A stretch of DNA of 23,713 nt from a virus: positions 1-23,713 of IMG/VR virus record IMGVR_UViG_3300028735_000394; one strand, given 5' to 3'. The stretch's first letter is position 1, and every line of letters starts with the position of its first letter. A model generated the notes under the pieces. It was given only the letters and a program-made list of their open reading frames with translations, ran no database searches and was not told the DNA's origin. Below, piece after piece: positions 14,115 to 20,086 of this stretch. Position numbers and translations under genes: made by a program.

Positions 14115-14317
14115 CGCCTGATCGCTTCGCAGCCGTCGCTCGCCTCATCCGCATGCGCGGCGGGCAGTCACAAGAGGCCGCCAGGCTCGTCCTGGTCGAT
14201 GGCATGCACCCCATCGATGCAGCCCGGAAGACCGGGCTGTCTTCTCAGGCAGTCTGCAACGCGGTCGCCCGCGTGCGGAGGGTGGACGACCTTTTGGCCA
14301 AGTCGGTCAAAAGCTGA
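14111..14317 (+). CDS. KorA/TrfB-like DNA-binding protein
   Basis: A 68-residue product matching the TrfB/KorA DNA-binding fold. An N-terminal helix MTPDRFAAVARLI is followed by SQEAARLVLVDGMHPIDAARKTGLSSQAVCNAVARVRRV, where VLVDG, a helix-turn-helix (about 33-56) and the V.RV end are typical of KorA-type plasmid repressors. It lacks the KorA C-terminal dimerisation region. A regulator of this kind between gpG and the protease gene is unusual for Mu-like phages. It starts in ATGA overlap and is followed within two bases by a terminator, so it is the last gene of its block. Confidence 0.75.
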   Translation: MTPDRFAAVARLIRMRGGQSQEAARLVLVDGMHPIDAARKTGLSSQAVCNAVARVRRVDDLLAKSVKS

Positions 14318-14318
14318 T

Positions 14319-14349
14319 GCGCCAAAATCGCCCTCTGGCGCGTTTTTTT
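14319..14349 (+). terminator. Rho-independent terminator
   Basis: GCGCCA (14319-14324) pairs with TGGCGC (14336-14341) around an 11-base loop, followed by G and seven T (14343-14349). It starts right after the KorA-like stop codon. It ends the transcription block that begins at the lysozyme promoter; head protease and capsid genes lie beyond it under their own promoter copy. Confidence 0.85.
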
Positions 14350-14468
14350 GCCTGCGCAGCTACCCTACCCTATCCCAACGCGCAAAAGGGCCTAGGCAAC
14401 GGCGGGCAACGGCTTTACGGGCGGGTTTTGGTTGGCTGGATTGCCGCCACTGGTCCAATCGCCATGGC
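14350..14468. other. Non-coding gap after the terminator, with a tandem 9-bp repeat
   Basis: No gene is supported between the terminator and late promoter copy 2. The gap holds GGCAACGGC twice at 14395-14403 and 14405-14413 (10-bp period, one helical turn), and a run of TACCC/TATCCC pyrimidine repeats (about 14361-14376). A weak promoter-like pair TTGCCT (14348-14353) and TATCCC (14371-14376) with a 17-bp spacer can be drawn but is not convincing. The repeats could be a protein-binding site. Confidence 0.4.
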
Positions 14469-14519
14469 TGAACGCTTTCTGACTGCCGGATTTGGCGTAC
14501 ATGGCCGACGATGGCGGCC
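14469..14519 (+). promoter_or_regulatory. Late promoter copy 2 (PI position)
   Basis: TGAACGCTTTC at 14469-14479, then exactly 28 bases, then ACGATGGCGGCC at 14508-14519, ending on ATG 14520. The first block is identical to copy 1 (11/11), the second matches 10/12, and the 28-bp spacers are unrelated in sequence. There is no -35-like element and no Shine-Dalgarno site. An inverted repeat ATGGCC (14501-14506)/GGCCAT (14516-14521) lies over the -10 region, as a different one does in copy 1. The second dyad arm of copy 1 (GCGTTC) is not conserved here. The position equals Mu PI, before the protease gene. Confidence 0.7.
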
Positions 14520-15566
14520 ATGCGTACCCAGCACATCAGCCGAGTCTCTGCCCACGGCGCCACCCAGGCGCTGGGGCTTGCGCGCCACGCCATCTCCCTG
14601 CCCTTGTCTCCCGCCGACGCCGACGAGGCGTCTTTCACCCCGCCGGAGTGGGTTCATCTCATCCCGGCAGGGACTTTCTCCGGCCGCGACGGGCGCGGGC
14701 CTTATACGCTGGATGCTCAGGCCGTGCTGGCTGCATTCGCAGCCAATGGGGCGGATTTACCCATCGACTATGACCACCAGAGCCTGACTGCCGAGGAAAA
14801 GTCCGGGCCTGTCCCAGCGGCCGGCTGGATCAAGGAGCTACAGGCCCGCGAGGACGGCATCTGGGCGCGGGTGGAGTGGACGCCACGCGCCGCCGAGCTG
14901 CTGGCGAACAAGGAATACCGCTACCTCTCGCCCGTTTTTCGCTACCAGGCAAAGACGGGCCGCGTCGTAGCGCTGACTGGCGCGGGACTGACTCACAACC
15001 CCAATCTCTATTTGCAAGCCACTGCCTCACGAAAGGAGAGCCACGCCGTGGATGAACTGCTCGAACGCCTAATCTATATGCTCAACCTGCCGGTGACGGC
15101 CACGCCCGAAGAGGTGGCCGCCGAGCTGCAAAAGCTCATTGACCGGCTGAAAACCGCCGAAGCCGCAGCCGCCCAGGCGGCCGAAGAACTCGCCGCCGCG
15201 CAGTCGCGCGAGCCCAACCCGGCGGAATTCGTGCCGGTGGCCCTGCACAAGCAGGTGGCCGACCAGCTCGCCGCGCTTCAAGCAGAGCTCGCCCGCCGCG
15301 AGGCCGAGGCTGCGATGGAAGCCGCCATGAGCGCGCGCAAGGTCTCGCCGGGGATGCGCGAATGGGCGCTGGCTTATGCCAGCCGCGACCTCGAAGGCTT
15401 CAAAGCCTTCGTCGCCGCCGCGCCCGAGATCGTGCCCGAGGGCGCACATCGTCGCACCGAATCCGTGCACGGTGCGATCCTCACCGACGAAGACCGCCTC
15501 GCCGCCAAGCTGCTCGGCATGAGCGAAGAGGCATTTGCCCAAGCCAAGCAATTCATAAAGGAGTAA
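14520..15566 (+). CDS. I: Head maturation protease with C-terminal scaffold (Mu gpI-like)
   Basis: A 348-residue product from ATG 14520. This start is chosen over ATG 14511 because it sits exactly where the lysozyme ATG sits relative to the duplicated promoter. Residues about 20-170 are the Mu-like I protease: FTPPEWVHLIPAG, LPIDYDHQSL, GPVPAAGWIKEL, YRYLSPVF and ALTGAGLTHNPNL. The C-terminal half is coiled coil and Ala/Glu-rich (LKTAEAAAAQAAEELAAAQ), the scaffold part, and ends KQFIKE. The protease cleaves scaffold and itself during prohead maturation. The length is close to Mu gpI (361). Confidence 0.9.
   Translation: MRTQHISRVSAHGATQALGLARHAISLPLSPADADEASFTPPEWVHLIPAGTFSGRDGRGPYTLDAQAVLAAFAANGADLPIDYDHQSLTAEEKSGPVPAAGWIKELQAREDGIWARVEWTPRAAELLANKEYRYLSPVFRYQAKTGRVVALTGAGLTHNPNLYLQATASRKESHAVDELLERLIYMLNLPVTATPEEVAAELQKLIDRLKTAEAAAAQAAEELAAAQSREPNPAEFVPVALHKQVADQLAALQAELARREAEAAMEAAMSARKVSPGMREWALAYASRDLEGFKAFVAAAPEIVPEGAHRRTESVHGAILTDEDRLAAKLLGMSEEAFAQAKQFIKE
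15048..15566 (+). CDS. Z: Internal-start scaffold protein (Mu gpZ-like)
   Basis: Inside the protease gene, AAAGGAG at 15032-15038 is followed 9 bases later by an in-frame GTG at 15048. Translation from there gives a 172-residue protein (VDELLERLIYMLNLP...) made only of the coiled-coil scaffold part. Mu makes its scaffold Z from within gene I in the same way, and lambda makes Nu3 from within C. The site lies exactly between protease domain and coiled coil, which supports real use. Confidence 0.72.
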   Translation: MDELLERLIYMLNLPVTATPEEVAAELQKLIDRLKTAEAAAAQAAEELAAAQSREPNPAEFVPVALHKQVADQLAALQAELARREAEAAMEAAMSARKVSPGMREWALAYASRDLEGFKAFVAAAPEIVPEGAHRRTESVHGAILTDEDRLAAKLLGMSEEAFAQAKQFIKE

Positions 15567-15569
15567 CAC

Positions 15570-16475
15570 ATGGCCATCATCACCCCCACCCTCATCGCCA
15601 GCCTGCGCACGGGATTCTCGAAAGCCTTTCAGGATGCCCTGACCGCCACGCCAACCGACTGGGCCAAGGTCGCCACCCGCGTGCCGTCTTCTTCGGCCAG
15701 CAACACCTACGGCTGGCTCCATCAATTCCCGACTCTGCGCGAGTGGGTAGGCGACCGCGTGCTCAAAGACATGGCCGCGCAGGCCTATCAGGTGCAGAAC
15801 AAGCTGTTCGAGGCCACGGTCTCGGTGCGCCGCACCGACATCGAGGACGACAACGTCGGCGTCTATATGCCCTTGTTTGCCGAGATGGGCCGCGCTGCTG
15901 CCACCCACCCAGACCAGCTGGTCTTTGGACTCCTGAAGACCGCACACACTGTCACCTGCTACGACGGTCAGAACTTCTTCGACACCGACCACCCGGTCTA
16001 TCCGAATGCAGATGGTACCGGAACGCCGACGCTGGTTTCCAACTTACAAGCAGGTTCTGGCGAACTCTGGTATTTGCTTGACACCAGCCGGGCCTTGAAG
16101 CCCCTGATTTTCCAGGAACGCACCCAGCCGGAATTGCAGGCGCTCACTTCCACGCAGGACGAAGGAGTGTTCATGCGCGACGAATACCGCTACGGCATCC
16201 GCTACCGCTGCAATGCGGGCCTGGGCTTCTGGCAGATGGCCTACAAATCGCAAGCGCCGCTGGACGCGGCGAACTTCAACGCCGCGCTTGCCGCCATGCA
16301 GTCGCTCAAGGCCGATGGTGGCCGTCCCCTGGGCATCAAGCCCACGGTGCTGGTGGTGCCGCCGAATCTGCGCGCTGCGGCGATGGAAATCGTCAAGGTC
16401 GAGCGGCTCGCCAACGGGGCCAGCAACCCAAACTATGGCGTTGTCGACTTGATCGTCTCGCCGTGGCTGGTGTGA
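15570..16475 (+). CDS. T: Major capsid protein (Mu gpT-like)
   Basis: A 301-residue product, close to Mu gpT (305). Family features are the N terminus ITPTLIASLRTGFSKAFQDAL, then STTYGWLHQFP-like (NTYGWLHQFPTLREW), the VSVRRTDIEDDNVGVY segment, CYDGQNFFDTDHPV and the C-terminal P.VLVVPPNLR...DLIVSPWL. HK97-fold subunits of this kind build the icosahedral head. The ribosome site AAAGGAG overlaps the end of the protease gene, giving strong initiation as expected for the capsid. Confidence 0.95.
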   Translation: MAIITPTLIASLRTGFSKAFQDALTATPTDWAKVATRVPSSSASNTYGWLHQFPTLREWVGDRVLKDMAAQAYQVQNKLFEATVSVRRTDIEDDNVGVYMPLFAEMGRAAATHPDQLVFGLLKTAHTVTCYDGQNFFDTDHPVYPNADGTGTPTLVSNLQAGSGELWYLLDTSRALKPLIFQERTQPELQALTSTQDEGVFMRDEYRYGIRYRCNAGLGFWQMAYKSQAPLDAANFNAALAAMQSLKADGGRPLGIKPTVLVVPPNLRAAAMEIVKVERLANGASNPNYGVVDLIVSPWLV

Positions 16476-16486
16476 TGAGGTGACGC

Positions 16487-16681
16487 ATGGCCGCGAAAAA
16501 GCCTGACGCCGCGCCCGCCAGCGCAACCGTGCGCCTGATGGTGCGCACCGTGGCCGCACATGGCGAGATGATGCGCTACCGCGCCGGACTCGGCCCATTC
16601 GGGCGCGAGCCGGTGACGGTCGAAGTCACGCCAGAGCAGGCCGAGGCGCTGCGTGCTGACCCGATGCTGATCGTGGAGTGA
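16487..16681 (+). CDS. Small head-region protein (HI1506 / gp35-like)
   Basis: A 64-residue product with a Lys/Ala-rich N terminus, a strand-rich middle (VRLMVRTVAAHGEMMRYRAGLGPF) and VTVEVTPEQAEALRADPMLIVE. This 'phenomenon of VT..Q...L..DP.L.V' end is typical of the small protein that follows the capsid gene in Mu-like phages (HI1506 type). The function is unknown. GAGGTGACGC precedes its ATG. Confidence 0.75.
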   Translation: MAAKKPDAAPASATVRLMVRTVAAHGEMMRYRAGLGPFGREPVTVEVTPEQAEALRADPMLIVE

Positions 16682-16685
16682 CGCC

Positions 16686-17123
16686 ATGTCCTATGCCACG
16701 TCGGACGATCTCGCGGTGCGCTTCGGTGAGGATCGCCTCATCGAGCTGACAGACCGCGACCGCGATGGCTTGGCCGACGACCCGCAGATCGCGCAGGCGC
16801 TCTTGGACGCAAGCTTTGAGATCGACGGCTATCTGGCCGCGCGCTACAAGCTGCCGCTGCCGACCGTACCGCCGCTCCTTGCGCGCATTGCATGCGACAT
16901 CGCGATCTACCGACTGCTGTCGCTACGGCGCATGGGCGACATCGAGGATGCGCGCCGCCGCTATGAGGATGTGCGGCGACTGCTGGAGAGTATCAGCCGG
17001 GGGGTGGTGGCGCTGGGGCTGCCTGCCGATCTGCCAGATCCGCAGCAGCCGCAGCCGAGCCTGGCGGCAGCCAGCGTGGGCAGTCCGCGCGTGATGGGCC
17101 GCGATGCGACGGGTGGCTACTGA
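16686..17123 (+). CDS. DUF1320 / Mu gp36-like head-tail connector
   Basis: A 145-residue product of the DUF1320 family: SYATSDDLAVRFGEDRLIELTDRD, then ALLDASFEIDGYLAARYKLPLP, then LARIACDIAIYRL and RYEDVRRLLESISRGVVALGLP. These small helical proteins belong to the head-tail connector group. The C terminus is Pro/Gln-rich. It ends in a TGATG overlap with the next gene. Confidence 0.9.
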   Translation: MSYATSDDLAVRFGEDRLIELTDRDRDGLADDPQIAQALLDASFEIDGYLAARYKLPLPTVPPLLARIACDIAIYRLLSLRRMGDIEDARRRYEDVRRLLESISRGVVALGLPADLPDPQQPQPSLAAASVGSPRVMGRDATGGY

Positions 17124-17578
17124 TGCTGCTCGCGATCGAAAACGCCATCGTCGCGCGGCTCAAGACGGCGCTTGCACCCTTGCCGGTCGAGGCGCTGCCC
17201 AGCCGGGGCTACCGCTTCGCCCACGCCAAAGGGGCAGCGGTGGTGACGCTCACCGACATCGCGGCTGGCGGCGTGGAGGATACCGGCGCGTCGGTGCAGG
17301 GGGCGGCAGTGACCATCGAGGTGGCGCTGTTTGCCCGCTCCCTGCGTGACGGCGCGGGGGCGTGGGACTTGTTCGATGCGGCGCGCCGCGCGCTGCACTC
17401 CTACAAGCCCGCGCCCGGCTGTACGCCGCTCAAGCTTCTGTCGGCCCGGCTGGCCGACGGCGAAGCCGACACCTGGGTGCTGGTAACACGTTGGCAGACG
17501 TTGGCGCCGCTCGCGCCTGACCTTGACTACGACGGCGGGCCGCTGCTGACCCGCGTGACTTTTGAAGGAGATGACTGA
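17123..17578 (+). CDS. Mu gp37-like protein (DUF1834)
   Basis: A 151-residue product with the gp37/DUF1834 layout: an N-terminal helix LLAIENAIVARLKTALAPLP, strands VTIEVALFARSLRDGAGAW, an ALHSYKP..CTPLKLLSARL segment and a C-terminal strand DLDYDGGPLLTRVTFEG. It is probably a tail-terminator or connector component. It sits between gp36-like and sheath genes, as in Mu, and overlaps both neighbours by TGATG. Confidence 0.85.
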   Translation: MLLAIENAIVARLKTALAPLPVEALPSRGYRFAHAKGAAVVTLTDIAAGGVEDTGASVQGAAVTIEVALFARSLRDGAGAWDLFDAARRALHSYKPAPGCTPLKLLSARLADGEADTWVLVTRWQTLAPLAPDLDYDGGPLLTRVTFEGDD

Positions 17579-17766
17579 TGGCGATGTACATCTACCAAGG
17601 CCCGCTGACGAGCTTCACGCTCGCCGGAGGCCGCGACGTGATTTTGACGCCCGGCGCAGCCGTCGAGCTGCCCGACTGCGACGTGGTGGAGACGCTCAAG
17701 GCGCTCGGGCGGCTGACCCCGGTCGAACCAGCACCCGCCGCACCAAAGCCCAAGAAAGGAGAGTGA
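17578..17766 (+). CDS. Small gp38-like protein before the sheath gene
   Basis: A 62-residue product, strand-rich at first (MYIYQGPLTSFTLAGGRDVILTPGAAVELPDCDVV), then a short helix and a Pro/Ala/Lys-rich tail (PAPAAPKPKKGE). Small proteins of this kind lie before the tail sheath in many Mu-like phages; the role is unknown. It is the last gene before the switch to P2-type tail genes. Confidence 0.75.
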   Translation: MAMYIYQGPLTSFTLAGGRDVILTPGAAVELPDCDVVETLKALGRLTPVEPAPAAPKPKKGE

Positions 17767-17769
17767 CCC

Positions 17770-19002
17770 ATGCCCGCCAACTTCCTGCACGGCGTCGAGA
17801 CAATCGAGATCGACAAAGGCCCGCGCCCCATTCGCCAGGTCAAGACCGCCGTCGTGGGCCTGATCGGCACCGCGCCGACCGGCCCGATCAACACCCCGAC
17901 CATCGTGCTGTCGGAAAAGGACGCCGCGCAGTTCGGCTCCATCAGCGACGCCTCCAGCGCCGGGCACACCATCCCACAGGCGCTGGACGCCATCTTCGAC
18001 CACGGCGCTGGCACGGTGATTGTGGTCAACGTCTTTGACCCGGCCATCCACACCGTGACCGGCGAGTCTGGCAAGACGCCGATCGACGCGAGCCACATCA
18101 TCGGCACGGTGACGGAGGGCGGCCAGCGCACGGGCTTGAAGGCGCTTGATGACACTTACAGCCTGTTCGGCTTCAACGCCAAGATTCTGATTGCGCCGGG
18201 CTACGCCACCTTGACCGCGGTCACGACCGAGCTGATCGCCATGGCCGACAAGCTGCGCGCGGTGGCGCTGATCGACGCACCGGCGGGCCTGACCGTGCAG
18301 CAGGCGATTGCTGGGCGCGGCACCTCGGGCACGATCAACTTCAACACGTCCAACCCGCGCGCTGTGCTGTGCTACCCGCACTTGAAGGTCTACGATCCGC
18401 GCACGAACAGCGAAAGGCTGGAGCCATTCTCCGCGCGCCTTGCAGGCGTCATGTGCAAGACTGATATGGAACAAGGCTACTGGTGGTCGCCTTCGAACCA
18501 TGAAATCAGCGGCATCGTGGGCGTGGAGCGCCCGATTACCGCGCGCGTAAACGACCCCAACAGCGAGGCCAACCTGCTCAACGAGGCCGGCATTGTGACT
18601 GTTTTCAACTCTTTCGGAACCGGCTATCGCGTGTGGGGCAACCGCTCGGCGGCTTGGCCGTCTATTTCGCACCCTAAGAACTTTATCAGTGTCAGGCGCA
18701 CCGCCGACGTATTGCACGAGTCGGTCGAATACGCGATGCTGCAATTCATCGACCGCCCGATCAATGACGCGCTCATTGACGACATTCGCGGATCGGTCAA
18801 CGCCTTCATCCGCACACTGGTCGGGCGCGGGGCGCTGATCGATGGAAGCTGCACCTACGACCCGGCGAAGAACCCGCCGACGGAACTTGCCAGCGGGCAT
18901 CTGACCTTCGACCTGACCTTCATGCCACCGACGCCGGCGGAGCGGATCAGCTTCGAATCCTTCATCGACATCAACCTGCTGCGCGGCCTGGGCGGCCAAT
19001 AA
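17770..19002 (+). CDS. FI: Tail sheath protein, P2 gpFI-like
   Basis: A 410-residue contractile sheath subunit, close to P2 FI (396). It begins FLHGVETIEIDKGPRPIRQVKTAVVGLIGTAP and shows HIIGTVTEGGQRTGLKAL, the C-terminal DLLNE-like NLLNEAGIVTV, F.YR.WGNRSAAWP, then EYAMLQFIDRPINDALIDDI and the end LTFDLTFMPPTPAERI. This order is that of P2 FI rather than Mu gpL. A strong AAAGGAG site precedes the ATG. Confidence 0.93.
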   Translation: MPANFLHGVETIEIDKGPRPIRQVKTAVVGLIGTAPTGPINTPTIVLSEKDAAQFGSISDASSAGHTIPQALDAIFDHGAGTVIVVNVFDPAIHTVTGESGKTPIDASHIIGTVTEGGQRTGLKALDDTYSLFGFNAKILIAPGYATLTAVTTELIAMADKLRAVALIDAPAGLTVQQAIAGRGTSGTINFNTSNPRAVLCYPHLKVYDPRTNSERLEPFSARLAGVMCKTDMEQGYWWSPSNHEISGIVGVERPITARVNDPNSEANLLNEAGIVTVFNSFGTGYRVWGNRSAAWPSISHPKNFISVRRTADVLHESVEYAMLQFIDRPINDALIDDIRGSVNAFIRTLVGRGALIDGSCTYDPAKNPPTELASGHLTFDLTFMPPTPAERISFESFIDINLLRGLGGQ

Positions 19003-19012
19003 GGAGTAGATC

Positions 19013-19534
19013 ATGGCGAAAATTGAGATCCACCGCATCACCAACGCCAACATCTATCTGGACGGGCAATCGCTCCTGGGCCGCGCCGAAGAAGTGCAAT
19101 TGCCGCAGGTCAAGACCAAGATGGTCGAGCACAAGGCGCTCGGCATGGTCGGCACCATCGAAGCCTTTGCGGGCTTCGAGAAGCTCGAAGGCAAGATCAA
19201 GTGGGCGAGCTTCTATGCCGACGTGCTGAAAAAAGTCGCCAACCCGTTCAAGGCTGTGCAGCTTCAGGTGCGCGGCTCGATGCCGATCATCGTCGGCGGC
19301 TCGGTTAATCGCGAAGCGCCCATCGTGGCGATCCTCTCGGTGGTGTTCACGAGCCTGCCGGGCGGCGCATTCAAGCAGCATGAGAACGTCGAGCTCGAGA
19401 CCGAGTTCACGGCCTACTACATGAAGCTTACCGTCGACGGCCAGGACGTGACCGAAATCGACGTGCTGGAGAACATCTACAAGGCCGGTGGCGTGGATAT
19501 GCTGGCGCAATATCGCGCAAATATTGGAGGGTGA
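19013..19534 (+). CDS. FII: Major tail tube protein, P2 gpFII-like
   Basis: A 173-residue tail tube subunit, similar in length to P2 FII (172). Family features: ITNANIYLDGQSLLGRAEEVQLPQ, KMVEHKALGMVGTIEAF.GFEKLEGKI, a middle VQLQVRGSM, and the conserved C-terminal YYMKLTVDGQDVTEIDVLENIYKAGGVDMLAQYRANIG. The tube polymerises inside the sheath. AAGGAG lies just before the ATG. Confidence 0.94.
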   Translation: MAKIEIHRITNANIYLDGQSLLGRAEEVQLPQVKTKMVEHKALGMVGTIEAFAGFEKLEGKIKWASFYADVLKKVANPFKAVQLQVRGSMPIIVGGSVNREAPIVAILSVVFTSLPGGAFKQHENVELETEFTAYYMKLTVDGQDVTEIDVLENIYKAGGVDMLAQYRANIGG

Positions 19535-19537
19535 TGA

Positions 19538-19780
19538 ATGAAGAAACCTGAATTCACGCTCGCCGAAGGCACGGGGCGCGACCTGATCGAGGCGCAGCGC
19601 ATCAGCGGCGGCGATCCGAACCAGCTGGCGCTGGCGCTGGCGGCGCGCTTGGTGCGCGTCGATGGCAAGCCGGTGCTCTACGAGGACTTCCTCGACTGGC
19701 CGCTTGCCGACGTGATGCGCGCGGTAGGCGAGGTGAACAAGCTGCTGGGAAACGTCCTCTCCCCGACCGGGCAGGGCTGA
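19538..19780 (+). CDS. E: Tail assembly chaperone gpE (unshifted product)
   Basis: An 80-residue product with the P2 gpE pattern: EFTLAEGTGRDLIEAQRISGGDPNQLALALAARLVRVDGKPVLYEDFLDWPLADVMRAVGEVNKLLG. It coats the tape measure during tail assembly. A GGAGGG site precedes ATG 19538. The slippery sequence GGGAAAC lies 25 bases before its stop and makes the extended form. Confidence 0.9.
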   Translation: MKKPEFTLAEGTGRDLIEAQRISGGDPNQLALALAARLVRVDGKPVLYEDFLDWPLADVMRAVGEVNKLLGNVLSPTGQG

Positions 19781-19914
19781 TCCACCTGGCCCATGTGACC
19801 GGCTGGGGGCATGACGAGATGATGGCGATGCCGATTGCCGAGCTTTCCGACTGGTGCCGCGAGGCGGTCGACTACTGGAACCGGATCAACGGCGGCGACC
19901 GTAACGGCGAATGA
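19538..19914 (+). CDS. E': Tail assembly chaperone gpE-E' (-1 frameshift fusion)
   Basis: If ribosomes slip back one base at GGGAAAC, 72 residues of E are joined to 53 residues of the -1 frame, giving 125 residues. The E' part reads RPLPDRAG, then LIHLAHVTGWGHDEMMAMPI, then ELSDWCREAVDYWNRINGGD, as in E' proteins of P2-like phages, and ends at TGA 19912-19914. The -1 frame has no ribosome site or sensible start of its own. The E to E+E' ratio sets tail chaperone function in many phages. Confidence 0.85.
19747..19792 (+). promoter_or_regulatory. Programmed -1 frameshift signal (GGGAAAC plus stem-loop)
   Basis: GGGAAAC at 19747-19753 has the right register for the zero frame, G GGA AAC, the canonical X XXY YYZ heptamer. 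Downstream, GGGCAGG (19769-19775) can pair with CCTGGCCC (19785-19792) with one bulged base around a 9-base loop that contains the E stop codon. The spacer of 15 bases is longer than usual for a stimulatory hairpin, so the structure part is less sure than the heptamer. Confidence 0.82.
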
Positions 19915-20080
19915 ACTGGTCGATGCGCCCGCCGACCGCATCGCCGAGGCTGAGCATGAAGCCAATCCAGCCGATGACGACGAGGCCAAAGACAAAGAAG
20001 ACCAGCGCCGAGATGATGGACTCGGCGAACGCCAGCCACACGCAGACGGCCATGAGCAAGATGAGCAAGACGCTTTGCAT
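19886..20080 (-). CDS. Minus-strand two-helix membrane protein
   Basis: A 64-residue product, the only supported minus-strand gene in the window. It has two transmembrane helices: about residues 4-19 (VLLILLMAVCVWLAFA) and 22-44 (IISALVFFVFGLVVIGWIGFMLS), joined by Glu-Ser, then a basic tail ending RRYGRRR. Almost all codons end in G or C, so it is the coding strand. It fills the gap between the E' stop and the tape measure gene, with a 29-base tail-to-tail overlap with E'. There is no ribosome site; its own promoter ends 6 bases before the ATG. It could be a superinfection-exclusion or other lysogenic membrane protein; a pinholin-like shape is also possible. I do not recognise a family. Confidence 0.78.
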   Translation of the reverse strand: MQSVLLILLMAVCVWLAFAESIISALVFFVFGLVVIGWIGFMLSLGDAVGGRIDQFIRRYGRRR

Positions 20081-20086
20081 GTAAGG

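Noticed and set aside
14317-14787. 156-residue plus-strand frame starting right after the KorA-like gene
   Set aside because: It runs through the terminator, the promoter and into the protease gene in the wrong frame.
17527-19053. 508-residue open frame on the minus strand across the sheath gene
   Set aside because: It is the complement of a well-recognised P2 FI-type sheath gene and its translation is Arg/His/Val-rich with no domain; long antisense frames are expected at this G+C.
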